Shown: positions 8,278-18,607 of the stretch, piece by piece
How positions within the stretch are numbered: the first letter of the stretch is position 1
How the letters are laid out: each line of letters starts with the position of its first letter
From: a virus
Direction: 5' to 3' (one strand)
DNA: 64,000 nt
Virus record (IMG/VR): IMGVR_UViG_3300042340_000194
Coordinates: 1-64,000 of that record
Program-made: the position numbers and the translations under genes
Notes under the pieces: model-generated
What the model saw: only the letters and a program-made list of their open reading frames with translations
Database searches by the model: none
Told to the model about the DNA's origin: nothing

Positions 8278-11200
8278 CTAACCTCTTTGTATGATCCAAT
8301 TAGTGTCAGTTACATAAGTGGTCCAGTTTTTGGTTATTAAAGAGTATCCATCATTATCAGTAGGATGATGTGTAGCTTTGACATCAATATCTCTATTGCT
8401 ATTTATAGATACCTCATCGACTTTGTAAGTACGCACTTGAGAGGTGATTGTTTTCTTCATAAAAATAATTCCAGCAGGGCTCGCTTTACCGTAAGTCCCT
8501 ACGGTAATAGTTCCTTCCGACAAGGCTGAGCTTAATCCATCCCAGTATGTAACTGTGTGGTTACCTGCAGGTAGAAGGTCTGGACGAGTAGTGACAAGAG
8601 TACCATCATTCAAAACAATACCATTAGCGAACGCATCATAATATGTATAATCAAGAGCTACACGAATATAAGCTCCTGGGTATAAGCCTCCAAGTATCCC
8701 TGAAGGACGGGTACTGAACTGCACAGAATGGGTGATCAGCCGGCGAAGCCGTACAATATAGCAAAGCGCATCGACACATTGTTCAAAATTGGTACAATAT
8801 TCGGATAGATCGAAAACCTCTATGGGGTCAGATTCTGGCCGGTCGGCCTCCCGCAATCGTACCTCTCGCTCAACTGGAAATACACCATTTCTCGTGTATG
8901 ACGCCCGCGAACGCTCTTCTCGCCATTTACCTGATGCTTGGATAGGTTGTCTATCTTCTTCTGGTATAAATGTTAGCGAAAACGAGTTGGGTAATATGTT
9001 GCCTGCAGTGTAAAGCCCGGATATTGGAGGTTTTCCGGTCCCGTCCTCGGGGAAGACCACCGCCGGCTCCATCGCTAACCTACCGTTTTTCTCTGTAATA
9101 TCTACTAACATAGTCCCGCCAATGTCAGCTAGCCATTGGCGTATATTAACTTTTTCTGTTAGTACACCATCAAAAAAGTATCGCCTCTTCTTTAGCCATA
9201 AGCCTGTATTGTAAAATGATTCTAGATCTAGCTGTTTATCGCTTACAGATTGACCAAGTCCTAAACGTGAGCTACGACATAGGTCATAACCTATGTCTGG
9301 TAGCAAATTACTGGGACCTGGACTATTGCTATGTAAAACTCGCCTTACCATACGTCCCCCGGTAACCCTAACCGAGAATTGGGCAAACTGGCTCCATTCA
9401 GTCGCTGCACGGAATACACCACCGACTATGGCTAAAAAGTCATATTTAGGTGTTGTTTCATTGGCGGTTATGACGTTAACATAGGTTATTTCATGTTCTG
9501 GACCCTGAGCAGCGGTAGTCTGCACCTCTTCGTACACAAAAGCTTCAGCTACCTTACCCCAACAATCAAGCATAGAGTCTCTACCTGCAGTGTCTGTCCA
9601 CTTATACCCTAAATCTTCGTTAGGTTCCCAAGAATGAAGTCTAAATGTATCGGATGTATTTTCTACTACTGTTCCAGACCATGTTATTAAATAACCTCCT
9701 AAGTTAAGAGTATTAGATGAAGATATGTTACCGTCTAATACAATAAAGGGGGCTACAGCCAGCCCATTGCGTATTTCCCAGCCGGTCAGTGGCTCAAGCT
9801 CAATTTGTGGTGTAGCTGCTACTGGCTGCTCTACACGTATGTAATTATATATTGCTTGCTGGCTTTGACTACGAATACCAATAGACGCCGGCAGCACAAC
9901 ACGAGTACCATCTTCAGTGACTATACTCATCCTCCAAAATGAGTATCTCTCTGCGGTGTCATTTAACTGACCTGATTGGAAGTTTTGAGTATCTATGTCT
10001 TTGTCTGGATCATGCAGAGTTTCATGGTATTTGTAGCCGGCTATATAGTTGACCTCATCCAATCTTTTAGCATCTTTGAAATTACAAAGACCTGAAGCTC
10101 TAATGCCTACTGCAGATTTTATTCCTATTTCAAAGCATTTTACTCTCTGGTTTAGCTGAATGTTTGCTATAGCGCAGCGGAATATCTGTGCAGTGCTCGT
10201 AGCGGTATCATAGTCAGTGCCGTTGGGATAACTAGCTAGGTTCTGCTGTCTAGTATTTGTGGCTTTTGCCCACTGTGGAGGATATATTATTTTGTCAGTA
10301 TCATCATTGTCTACTCTAGACAAAGGTATAATAGTAATAATTCCGCTACGGACTACTGTAAAGGTGTAGTATACAGATTGCCCCCCTCTAACCGGGTAGT
10401 TGTCCACTTCGCTACTAAACACTTTGTCTGATGGTGATATTTCCGTAACAACAGCTAGACAAGAACCTACCTTATATAGCTCACCTATGGATAGCGCATT
10501 AGCAGCACTCATTTGACGCGATGCTATTGTATTAGCTATATCTGCGCATTTTGCAATTCCAGGTTCGGCCTCAGATGGATTATTTGTGTTAGAAGCCTCA
10601 AATTTTATCTGTGTAGTCGCTGCAGATGTTTTCGACAACATATACACAAATGTATCTCCAACGTTTAGCACGGAGCTGCCAGTGCTTGTAGATATAATCC
10701 CACTGCGCCCTGACCACCAGTATCTAGATTTCCACATATCAGCTAGTGCTACGGCATCGTCATTTACACGAACCTCATATTTTTTCTTACTTTCTCTATT
10801 TTTAGTCCATAGATTTATTGTTGGACGAATACGAGGATTTATTCTCAACCCTAAGTTGTTAGGTATTATGTTGTAGACTCCAAATGTGGTTTGAGTAGAT
10901 GGCTTGGCCGTAAAGCAAGAATCTTGCCTCCATGCGTTCCCTTCAGATCTAATTGAAAATACATCGGCTCCTCCAGTATTTTCGGCGTTACCTATATCAG
11001 TGCTTGGGGATCTACCAGCTAAATAATCAGTGCTTCTTAATCTACCTCCATTACCAGCGTAGTATAGCGTTAGCCTCCCTGCAGCTTGGGCGGCTGCGGT
11101 GTCTAAATCATAAGTGCCTAAAGTGTTATCCCCTACGGCGAAACTCTTTGGATCTATACAGCAAATCCTGCCTTCCCCGAGCATGAAAATAGCTTTTAAT

Positions 11201-11673
11201 ATCTGGCTGCCACTGGAGCTGAGCATCTGGCTCCAGAGTAATTGCATGTTGACCCTCACTCCTCCATAGCGACCTTCCGGCCTCGGGGGTGAAGCCTGCG
11301 CCAGCATATAAAGCTGATTGGCGTATATTACTGGGGTAGTAGTACCAAGAATTGCTGGCTGTTGTACGCTATCGAAACCTCTTCTAGGGGCAAATTTCTG
11401 GTTTCTTGTGATGTTTACAGGATCTGGCGATTGTGTTTTAATGCCCCCATTTTTACCTCCACCTTGTTTTGGCTTAAAAAAGCTTGCAGCTATGTTAAAT
11501 CCTATGCTCAGTCCAGCAGATACTATTGCTAAAGTCTCAAGACCTGCTTGCGGTACACCAGGGTCTATTTTAACTTTGCTATCAATTTCTTGCTGAAACC
11601 ATTCCATTTGAGCTGGAGTAAGTCCCAGCATTTCTGCTAGGTACTCGTCGCTAGGTAAAGGTTTGTACCCCAT
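8278..11673 (-). CDS. tail tip / host-specificity protein (gpJ-like)
   Basis: At 1131 residues this is the size of lambda gpJ-type central tip proteins, which close the distal end of the siphovirus tail and contact the host. Residues about 45-70 are hydrophobic (LAIVSAGLSIGFNIAASFF), followed by a GGGKNGG linker, a feature common near the N terminus of such proteins. The gene order tape measure, gpL-like, NlpC/P60-like, then this protein is the lambda order M-L-K-I-J with some members missing. The rest is beta-rich. It starts at ATG 11673, sharing bases with the previous stop. Confidence 0.82.
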   Translation of the reverse strand: MGYKPLPSDEYLAEMLGLTPAQMEWFQQEIDSKVKIDPGVPQAGLETLAIVSAGLSIGFNIAASFFKPKQGGGKNGGIKTQSPDPVNITRNQKFAPRRGFDSVQQPAILGTTTPVIYANQLYMLAQASPPRPEGRYGGVRVNMQLLWSQMLSSSGSQILKAIFMLGEGRICCIDPKSFAVGDNTLGTYDLDTAAAQAAGRLTLYYAGNGGRLRSTDYLAGRSPSTDIGNAENTGGADVFSIRSEGNAWRQDSCFTAKPSTQTTFGVYNIIPNNLGLRINPRIRPTINLWTKNRESKKKYEVRVNDDAVALADMWKSRYWWSGRSGIISTSTGSSVLNVGDTFVYMLSKTSAATTQIKFEASNTNNPSEAEPGIAKCADIANTIASRQMSAANALSIGELYKVGSCLAVVTEISPSDKVFSSEVDNYPVRGGQSVYYTFTVVRSGIITIIPLSRVDNDDTDKIIYPPQWAKATNTRQQNLASYPNGTDYDTATSTAQIFRCAIANIQLNQRVKCFEIGIKSAVGIRASGLCNFKDAKRLDEVNYIAGYKYHETLHDPDKDIDTQNFQSGQLNDTAERYSFWRMSIVTEDGTRVVLPASIGIRSQSQQAIYNYIRVEQPVAATPQIELEPLTGWEIRNGLAVAPFIVLDGNISSSNTLNLGGYLITWSGTVVENTSDTFRLHSWEPNEDLGYKWTDTAGRDSMLDCWGKVAEAFVYEEVQTTAAQGPEHEITYVNVITANETTPKYDFLAIVGGVFRAATEWSQFAQFSVRVTGGRMVRRVLHSNSPGPSNLLPDIGYDLCRSSRLGLGQSVSDKQLDLESFYNTGLWLKKRRYFFDGVLTEKVNIRQWLADIGGTMLVDITEKNGRLAMEPAVVFPEDGTGKPPISGLYTAGNILPNSFSLTFIPEEDRQPIQASGKWREERSRASYTRNGVFPVEREVRLREADRPESDPIEVFDLSEYCTNFEQCVDALCYIVRLRRLITHSVQFSTRPSGILGGLYPGAYIRVALDYTYYDAFANGIVLNDGTLVTTRPDLLPAGNHTVTYWDGLSSALSEGTITVGTYGKASPAGIIFMKKTITSQVRTYKVDEVSINSNRDIDVKATHHPTDNDGYSLITKNWTTYVTDTNWIIQRG

Positions 11674-12068
11674 TACCGCAAATTATAGTAAAGCGGACTT
11701 TTTAACTGTAGTAGAGGTACTGTCGTGAGCCCTTGGCGGTGATGTACGGCTAGCAATAACTTATCAGGAACTACAACCCCAATGCCGAAAGACACTGGAG
11801 TTAGTAATGGGACTAGAGACCATAGCTCTTCATCTACAGCGGCTTTAATCGCAATGAGCTGGAACTCTTCGTATAGATCAGTCCAGCGGCGTTCTCGGGC
11901 CAAATTCTCCCATCGGGGGTCGATCTCGGGGGGATCCCTCCCGATCTCCTCCATGATGATCTGGGCCATCCTCAGGCAGCAACAGGCTTCACCGTTGCGG
12001 GGGTCGGCACCAATGCGGTGAGGTAGTCCTAGCCAGGGGTGCCAGCCGGTGTAACTCGGAGAAGTCAT
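11673..12068 (-). CDS. NlpC/P60-like tail tip assembly peptidase (gpK-like)
   Basis: This 131-residue protein has the signature of small phage NlpC/P60 proteins. A Cys cluster (EACCCLRMAQIIMEE, about residues 27-41) supplies the likely nucleophile at the start of a helix. A later GIGVVVPDKLLLAVHHRQG segment (about 95-113) supplies the likely His. Such proteins cut peptidoglycan or process the tip during assembly and entry. It lies between the gpL-like and gpJ-like genes, where lambda gpK sits. The three adjacent Cys residues make the exact nucleophile uncertain. Confidence 0.72.
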   Translation of the reverse strand: MTSPSYTGWHPWLGLPHRIGADPRNGEACCCLRMAQIIMEEIGRDPPEIDPRWENLARERRWTDLYEEFQLIAIKAAVDEELWSLVPLLTPVSFGIGVVVPDKLLLAVHHRQGLTTVPLLQLKSPLYYNLR

Positions 12069-12089
12069 GAATCAGTCTAAGGCTCTAGC

Positions 12090-12575
12090 TTAGGACGACA
12101 AAATATTACCAGTTGGGGGTAGATTACCCACGCGGTAGGACGATAGAACACCTTTAGGTACTTGTTGTACAACAGCATCAAAGGGGTTACGGAGATTTAT
12201 TGAACACTTTTGATCATTCTGGGGACCTCCGCTACAAGCCCATATCTGTGTTAATGCTGTGGTGCCTTCGGTGGGCTCTACACCTTCGGCGGTAGTGATT
12301 ATTACAGTTTGTATTTCTACTAACCAACCAGATAGGATGGCTTCGGTAAATAAAGATACTGTTAGCTCGTTAGGTACAGTAACTAATCCGCCGGATGATG
12401 TGGCACCACCTCGTTTGGATGATGATCCTGAAACCCCAAAGGGGGCGAATGTGTAGTAAGTACCTTCATACAGTCTGGCTTTGTTGATAAAATAATTTTG
12501 AAATGCTCTAGCCGGGATATAGTTGCCAGCTTTATCCACGAAGCGTATGTATTCAGCAAAACTGGATCTACGCAT
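12090..12575 (-). CDS. minor tail protein (gpL / DUF1833-like)
   Basis: This 161-residue protein has the closing pattern of DUF1833/gpL-type proteins: NPFDAVVQQVPKG near residue 133, then LSSYRVGNLPPTG. A central Cys pair (WACSGG and QKCSIN, about residues 112-125) may bind metal or a cluster, as in gpL. It lies directly downstream of the tape measure (shared base 12575), the canonical place. It probably forms part of the tail tip hub. Confidence 0.72.
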   Translation of the reverse strand: MRRSSFAEYIRFVDKAGNYIPARAFQNYFINKARLYEGTYYTFAPFGVSGSSSKRGGATSSGGLVTVPNELTVSLFTEAILSGWLVEIQTVIITTAEGVEPTEGTTALTQIWACSGGPQNDQKCSINLRNPFDAVVQQVPKGVLSSYRVGNLPPTGNILSS

Positions 12576-15500
12576 TAGGTTAGACCTAGGGCTCTGCGGA
12601 CATTGGGGTCGAGCTGCATACCACTATAGGCAAGGTCGCGCCCCTGGTTGGCGGCTTCTTGCACGCCCTGCCGGAACTCCTTCACGGTGACATACTCGAC
12701 ACCATTGATTGGCTGCGGTTCGTAGCGGATGTCTATGGCACCTCCGGGCAGGGACATCGGCCTCGGGGGAGCGGGGGGAGCCAGTGGGGTCAGGGCCGCA
12801 CGGGTGTTGCTGAACATCCCAGCGGTGGCGTCGGCAGGCAGGATCGAGCCGGGGCCCGAGGGGCTGAATAGTTCAGGGCCCCGTTCACCGACGATGTAGG
12901 AACTGGAGGGGAGGACGGGGCCGCCAGAAGCGCGGAAGCCTCCGAAGGTCTTGCCGAAGATGCCCAGCCCGCCGCCACCGAGCAGCCCCCCGAACCCGCC
13001 AAAAACACCACCCAGGCCCGCGAGGACATTCTGGGTGCCACCTTTGCCGATCTGGGAAAGGCCACCGAAGATAGTAGCCGCACCGGTCGCGAGAGTAACC
13101 ATCCCCCCGAGTACGGTCTGCAGACCAGTTGCTGCTTGGGTGGTAGCGGGGGCGAAGTCTTTGATAGTGTCGCCCAGGCCGGTTAGATCCGTATTGAGGG
13201 TTGTGATTGTAGAGCCTGCGCTCGTGGGGGCGAAGGCGTCGAAATAGCCGGCCTCGGGGGAGAAGCCTTTAGGGTCTAGGCCACCGAAGGTGGAGTTTGG
13301 TCCGGGGACAATGTTGTTTGTAGGATTTGCTGCAATCGCCAAAAGTGCTGCGGTATTCTCACGGGTAGCTATAGTGTTGTCTACTGTAGGGTTGGAAACA
13401 TCAGCACCAAAGAACTTAGCAAACATTTTGGTCATATTGTCTTCCATCGGCTTTAAGGACATATCCATAAACTGCTCCATGACACGCTCAGTCAGAGATT
13501 GACTAAAGGAGCTGGTAGCTTCTTTTATATCACCTCCAGATATAATAGATTTGAATACACTACGGAACCCTCCGCTAAATTCTTTGGCTAGCTCAGTACC
13601 TTTAGCCCAAGCCTCATTTTGTTTTTTCAGGGCTTTATCAAGAATAGCCAGTTCTAATGCAGCGGCGCGGGTAGCTGCAGCAAAAGCTGCAATCTCTTTC
13701 TCTACTTGACTATCAGACATACCTGGATTATTTTTCTTATAGTCCAAGCGATAGGTGGCTATGGATTCTTCTGCGCTATTAAGCCGTTGCCCTTGAAGAT
13801 CGTCTGGGTTTATACGAAGCCCTCTGAGACGGCCAGCTATAGAGATCTTTGCTTTTTCTATGTTATACCCAATATCGCGCACATCAGCTTGCACTTTTTC
13901 TATGCGAGTAGTTTCAGACGTAACAGCAAGAATTTCTTGACGTGTCTTTAAGTTAGTTCTTAGTATTTTTTCTTGCTCCGCGTAATAAGTATTTGTCTTT
14001 TTAATAAGTTCAGCTTTTTGTGTTTCAGTTAACACACCTCCTTCTGCAGTACGTTTTTCGTTTATAGATAAAAGTGTGTCTTTTCTGACTTTTTCCAGAG
14101 CTACTAGTTTCTGAGCATTATCAATAGTTAAGTCTAGCTCTTTAGGGTTATAGACTTGACTAGCAGCTTTTTTAATATTTTCTAGTGCAATCTTAGCATT
14201 ATTGAGTTCTATTGTGTACTGTTCAGTGCTTTGTATAGGCAGTGCATTTTTTAGGATTGCCTCAAACGCATCTTTTGTTTCAGCTTTGATTAACTGTGCT
14301 TTAAGGTCTTCTATTTTACCCATTTGAGCTTCCAAGCTTCTAGTGATCTTCTCCTGCTCGGAAGCTTGAGTATTCTGTATTTTAGCTAAATCTGGTATTA
14401 CCGGGGCGGTAGGGGGTGCAAGGTTTTGCTTTGCCGAGGGAGTGTCTCTGACTTTCCCATCAGTCCCTACCCACGCCTGGCCGTTCCAAGTGACGGGCTT
14501 GCCATTGAGGGTACTTTTTTCGCCAGGAGCCCTCCCACTGACCATGGTTGGCCCCATGCTTGTCCCTGTGGCTGTAGAACTGGCTAATCCATGTAAGAAT
14601 TGATTCCCAGTAGTAAGGGATTGAGCGACATAACCCCCACCTCCATCTGTCCACCTCGGGGCACTAGCAGGCATTGGGATCAATGTCCCTGCTGGTAACG
14701 ATATGTCAATAGCATTACGACTTTGTCCGGGTCTACGATTTCTTGTTGAATCGTGAGCACCTTGTTCAACGGCTAACCGCCTCCTTAGTTCCCGTTGATC
14801 AGTAAGATTTAGTATGTTTTTATTACCGGGCTCTAGTTTAGCAAGATTCGGTAGTTCCATGTACTCTACCCCTGACTTTTGCAGGGATAAGACTATGGCT
14901 AGTGCTTCCTCAATTACTTTCTGCTTGTTAGGTCCGCGTATATCAAGATGGGGTCCAGAAGAATTACCGGAAGATCCAACGCGGAAGCCAGAACTGACAC
15001 CTGGGGCGGTCATTGGACTAGCCCCACCACCTGTAGAATTTCCGGTTTCTCTGGCTTTCTGCTCCAACGCAGCCTGCTTCACTCTGTAATCTGAGACTTG
15101 CTTCTCGTAATCTCCGATTTTTAGACGTAAAGCTGCGATGTTCTTCTCCGTCTCATAACGATAATCAGCTATAGATTTCTCCATGCTATTGATTTCGATC
15201 TGCATCTGCCGGCGATTATCTTCAATCGTTTTCTCTCCCCTCATCTTAGTTGCAAGATATTCGTTAATACCTTGAGTTACACTGCGGCGCACCCCTTCTT
15301 GGCCTTCTAAGAGTTTGGTGTTAAGCCGCTCCGCAGCTTTAATTCTAATGTCACCCTCTAAGCTGATAATATTTGCAGTCTTTTGTAACGCCTGTTGACG
15401 CAGTTGGAACATATTATTCTCGTGTGCGCGTTCAAGGTCGCGTAATTGTTTACTAATATCAATTTTCTTTTGGCTAAGGATTTGGATGTTAGACTCTTGC

Positions 15501-18055
15501 TGTTCTAAATCTTTTTGATTAGCGATACGAGTCTGCTCTGCTTCTAGCTTGCCTTTCTCTTCTACAAGCTCTTTCATTTTCTCCGCCTGCATCGTTGTCC
15601 AGTCTGCATTAGGAGTAAAAGAGTTTAGAATAGCCATGCCTAACTCTTGCCAGGAGTTAACACCTCTAGTGGCTATGTCATAGTTAAGATCATTTATGGC
15701 TTTGCTAGTTTCTTGGATTTTCTTTGTTAATTCATCCCATCTGCCATTTACCGTAGCCTCATCCAGCTCTTTTGCTTTTTTAGCTGCGTATGAACTACTA
15801 TCTCCAACATCTTTATAGACAGTAGCTAAGCGCTTAAGCGCGAGTTCTGTTTTTGTCTGAGATGCAATTTCGTCATTTCGCCGCTGGAAGCGCCCAAAAA
15901 GGTCTACTGCAATGGTAACCGCTACTTGAACAAGTGTCATTATAGCTAAAAACTTGAAAAAGCCTAGTAGTTGAGTTCCTATAAAACCGCCTATTGAACT
16001 GCCTAGAGTTTTTATACCATTACCGACGTTCTCTGCTCCTTTCTTTGCCGCGTTCCCAACATCAACAGCACTGAATTTAAGTTTCTCTAAAGCAATAGCC
16101 ATTCTAATAGATTCTATTTCTACATCAGTAGCTGCTTGGTTTGCCCCTCGTCCTATATTTCTAAAAGTAGCAGCTACTTCAAGAATAATTATCTGCAGTT
16201 TAGCAAATTGTGGGAATATCCTTGCAAAAAACGAGGATATGCTAATCAACACTGTGCTTATAGTTTGAGATACTAAAGCTCCTATCCTGATCGCAGTGGC
16301 TATTACTAAAGTCCCTAACTCTAGTATTTTAGTAAGCGTAAATCCAAGTCCTTGGGCTATAGCTGCTATAGCTGAACTGACCCAAGTGCCAACTTTTGCT
16401 AGACCTGCCCCTATGGCTGCTATAACACTGTCAAACCCTCGCTTAAAGGCTACAAGACTCTGGATTACTGATGGGACAGTCATCCCAATTCTAATCATAC
16501 CATTTACACCTATCTTTTCCAGTACCGCGAACTGTGCGGTTAGCTGACTAAGATACTGAAATAAGGGCTGTTCTATTAGCTTCCCATAAAGAGTTAGCAG
16601 CGTAGAAACTGCAGGAATTACTGTGGCGTTAAGTACAGTAGCCAAGTTAGTGAACGAGTTTACAAGAATTTTTAATTGCTCGAATCTAAAGCTTGCGAAT
16701 CCTTCAAACAGTTCTTTCAGTCCTGAACCAACCATTACAAACGCCTTAATCATCTCATCTGTAAACTTGGCAATAGTAGGCCGTAGTTTCTCAATCTCTT
16801 GTTGAACTCGCAGAAACAAATCCGTTGTAGCTTTATTAACATCATCGAATACCCTCTTTTGCGAGTTGTCATCGAATTTCTGCAGGCTCGGGGCGGCCAT
16901 TGCTCCCCCGACCAGCCCTTGACCAAGGGCGGCCCCAGCTCGGCCCAGACCATCTGCGATCTGCATAGTCGGTTTGACGACCAGAGACATGCGCCGGTAG
17001 ACCTCCCCCAGGCCATCGAGCAAGGGCTGCAACATGGGTGCCCCGAGTGCGCGGCCCATTTCCTGCTGGATTTCTTGGATGTTGGAGGTGATCCCAGCAA
17101 AGCCCTGCGCTTGAATCTTTTGGCCGGCGGTGAACGCCGCTAGTTTCTTTGTAATAAACTCTACTAAATCTCCTGTCTGCTTCGCTTTTTGGATGTCTTT
17201 GTTTGTAATTCCTAGGGAACGGGCTAGGATTGAGTTGTTGTCAATGTCCCCACGGAGCATCGAGCCGACTTCTTGGACTGCTAGTCCAGGATCACTCATG
17301 CCAATAGTCCCTAGAGCTGCGCTAAAGCTAAGGGCGAGTTTTTTAGCATCTTCGATTGAACCGCCCACCTGGCCAATCTGGCTAGATACTGTGCCGAATA
17401 CTTGAATAATTGCTTCAGAGGTGGTCCCTGCTATGTTTAGTGATTCTCTACGAATATCTTCAATAGCTTTTTGAATAGGCCCTTTGAGCGCAAGCACGCT
17501 GTCTAACGGATTAGTTAGCTCAACCCCATTCCGAAGAACCTTATTTGTGGCAGCTATGGTAGTCTGAGTTTGCAGCATTACTTGCTGTAATCTGACTTCT
17601 CTACCTATGGTTTCCGCGAACATCCCGCCGTAAGCGGATTTTAATATGTTGACACTTTGAGTAATACCGAATATAGTAAAGCCTAGGCGGGCTAGACTAC
17701 TAATAAGAGTGTCAGATGCTAATAATGCTCCTTGGAGACTAACTGCTAAGGTTTTGCCTGGAGTAGCCTGGCTGAGCAAAAGCGCGGCTTTTGCGGTTGT
17801 TCTAAAAGTGTTCCCTAGAGATATCCCAATGGATTCAATATCCATCAGAGCCGGAACTACGTTCCTGGCGATGCCGTAGGTTATTTGTAGAGCTTTACCT
17901 ACATCTTGGATACCCTTGACTGTTTCGCTTAAACTCGGAAACTGAATATTAACTTTAATCGGGGTTTGTAAATTTTTTAACTTTCTATCTATACTATCAA
18001 TATCCTTATGCGTTGCGCTGGATTCACTCTCGATTCTAATTGTATAATCAGCCAC
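12575..18055 (-). CDS. tape measure protein with embedded M23-like domain
   Basis: This 1826-residue protein sets tail length and is ejected first during infection. Long coiled-coil stretches (about 770-1000 and 1240-1500) flank several hydrophobic segments between about 530 and 720. The C-terminal SGGPVLPSSSYIVGERGPEL block (around residue 1715) is typical of lambda gpH-like tape measures. Residues about 1015-1160 resemble a lysostaphin-type (M23) peptidase: GPHLDIR near 1034, AIDISLPAGT near 1113, and FLHGLA near 1152. The usual HxGxD motif is RNAID here, so one zinc ligand may be missing and activity is uncertain. The chaperone genes lie immediately upstream, as expected. Confidence 0.9.
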   Translation of the reverse strand: MADYTIRIESESSATHKDIDSIDRKLKNLQTPIKVNIQFPSLSETVKGIQDVGKALQITYGIARNVVPALMDIESIGISLGNTFRTTAKAALLLSQATPGKTLAVSLQGALLASDTLISSLARLGFTIFGITQSVNILKSAYGGMFAETIGREVRLQQVMLQTQTTIAATNKVLRNGVELTNPLDSVLALKGPIQKAIEDIRRESLNIAGTTSEAIIQVFGTVSSQIGQVGGSIEDAKKLALSFSAALGTIGMSDPGLAVQEVGSMLRGDIDNNSILARSLGITNKDIQKAKQTGDLVEFITKKLAAFTAGQKIQAQGFAGITSNIQEIQQEMGRALGAPMLQPLLDGLGEVYRRMSLVVKPTMQIADGLGRAGAALGQGLVGGAMAAPSLQKFDDNSQKRVFDDVNKATTDLFLRVQQEIEKLRPTIAKFTDEMIKAFVMVGSGLKELFEGFASFRFEQLKILVNSFTNLATVLNATVIPAVSTLLTLYGKLIEQPLFQYLSQLTAQFAVLEKIGVNGMIRIGMTVPSVIQSLVAFKRGFDSVIAAIGAGLAKVGTWVSSAIAAIAQGLGFTLTKILELGTLVIATAIRIGALVSQTISTVLISISSFFARIFPQFAKLQIIILEVAATFRNIGRGANQAATDVEIESIRMAIALEKLKFSAVDVGNAAKKGAENVGNGIKTLGSSIGGFIGTQLLGFFKFLAIMTLVQVAVTIAVDLFGRFQRRNDEIASQTKTELALKRLATVYKDVGDSSSYAAKKAKELDEATVNGRWDELTKKIQETSKAINDLNYDIATRGVNSWQELGMAILNSFTPNADWTTMQAEKMKELVEEKGKLEAEQTRIANQKDLEQQESNIQILSQKKIDISKQLRDLERAHENNMFQLRQQALQKTANIISLEGDIRIKAAERLNTKLLEGQEGVRRSVTQGINEYLATKMRGEKTIEDNRRQMQIEINSMEKSIADYRYETEKNIAALRLKIGDYEKQVSDYRVKQAALEQKARETGNSTGGGASPMTAPGVSSGFRVGSSGNSSGPHLDIRGPNKQKVIEEALAIVLSLQKSGVEYMELPNLAKLEPGNKNILNLTDQRELRRRLAVEQGAHDSTRNRRPGQSRNAIDISLPAGTLIPMPASAPRWTDGGGGYVAQSLTTGNQFLHGLASSTATGTSMGPTMVSGRAPGEKSTLNGKPVTWNGQAWVGTDGKVRDTPSAKQNLAPPTAPVIPDLAKIQNTQASEQEKITRSLEAQMGKIEDLKAQLIKAETKDAFEAILKNALPIQSTEQYTIELNNAKIALENIKKAASQVYNPKELDLTIDNAQKLVALEKVRKDTLLSINEKRTAEGGVLTETQKAELIKKTNTYYAEQEKILRTNLKTRQEILAVTSETTRIEKVQADVRDIGYNIEKAKISIAGRLRGLRINPDDLQGQRLNSAEESIATYRLDYKKNNPGMSDSQVEKEIAAFAAATRAAALELAILDKALKKQNEAWAKGTELAKEFSGGFRSVFKSIISGGDIKEATSSFSQSLTERVMEQFMDMSLKPMEDNMTKMFAKFFGADVSNPTVDNTIATRENTAALLAIAANPTNNIVPGPNSTFGGLDPKGFSPEAGYFDAFAPTSAGSTITTLNTDLTGLGDTIKDFAPATTQAATGLQTVLGGMVTLATGAATIFGGLSQIGKGGTQNVLAGLGGVFGGFGGLLGGGGLGIFGKTFGGFRASGGPVLPSSSYIVGERGPELFSPSGPGSILPADATAGMFSNTRAALTPLAPPAPPRPMSLPGGAIDIRYEPQPINGVEYVTVKEFRQGVQEAANQGRDLAYSGMQLDPNVRRALGLT

Positions 18056-18085
18056 GGCTTTTGTCGGTAGACCTCATAAACGAGT

Positions 18086-18607
18086 TTATCGCGGGGGCCC
18101 AGACGGGCTCGGGGGGCGGCTCATCCTCATATACACATGTACTGGGATGCGACGTTCTTGTACTAGGCGGTTTAACACATGTTTAGTATTTTCGGTTATC
18201 TGGAGTTTGCTTTCTTCGGCAGACACCCCGGAAGAACTAATGGCATCAGGGAAAGGCAAGAATAAATTAGGGTTCTTGAACTCTGTCTTCGCTTCAGGGT
18301 TAATGCTTCGCATGCCTATAAAATGAACGATACTAGCTAGCTGTGCCGTGGTAGCCGCTGCTATGTTAGCTTCTCGATGTTCTATCTCATCTAATTTCTT
18401 CATCAAAGCTTCAATAAGCTTTATCGGGGTTCTGATAAAGCGGTGCGCAGGGAAGTCATCCGCTAAGCAGGAATTGCGAAAGCGGATGTATATTTCCCCC
18501 CAGTCGAACTCTGGCTCACTCCAGAGTTTCTCGTAAGAACTCAGGACGGCGTCTATGTCTAGGTCGCCTTCGGCTGTGCGCGGGTTTTCGTTGTTTTTTC
18601 GTTTCCC
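18086..18607 (-). CDS. tail assembly chaperone T domain, reached by -1 frameshift (gpT-like)
   Basis: This frame is open from 18607 down to its stop at 18086 and has no convincing start of its own, although a TTG (18406) and an ATG (18403) occur inside. It lines up in the -1 frame with the upstream chaperone at a canonical slippery heptamer (18601-18607). Shifted translation gives a G-T fusion of about 341 residues, 170 from the G frame and 171 from this one. By analogy with lambda gpG-gpGT, the fusion binds the tape measure and recruits major tail subunits. The tape measure starts 30 bases downstream. Confidence 0.8.
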   Translation of the reverse strand, partial: GKRKNNENPRTAEGDLDIDAVLSSYEKLWSEPEFDWGEIYIRFRNSCLADDFPAHRFIRTPIKLIEALMKKLDEIEHREANIAAATTAQLASIVHFIGMRSINPEAKTEFKNPNLFLPFPDAISSSGVSAEESKLQITENTKHVLNRLVQERRIPVHVYMRMSRPPSPSGPPR

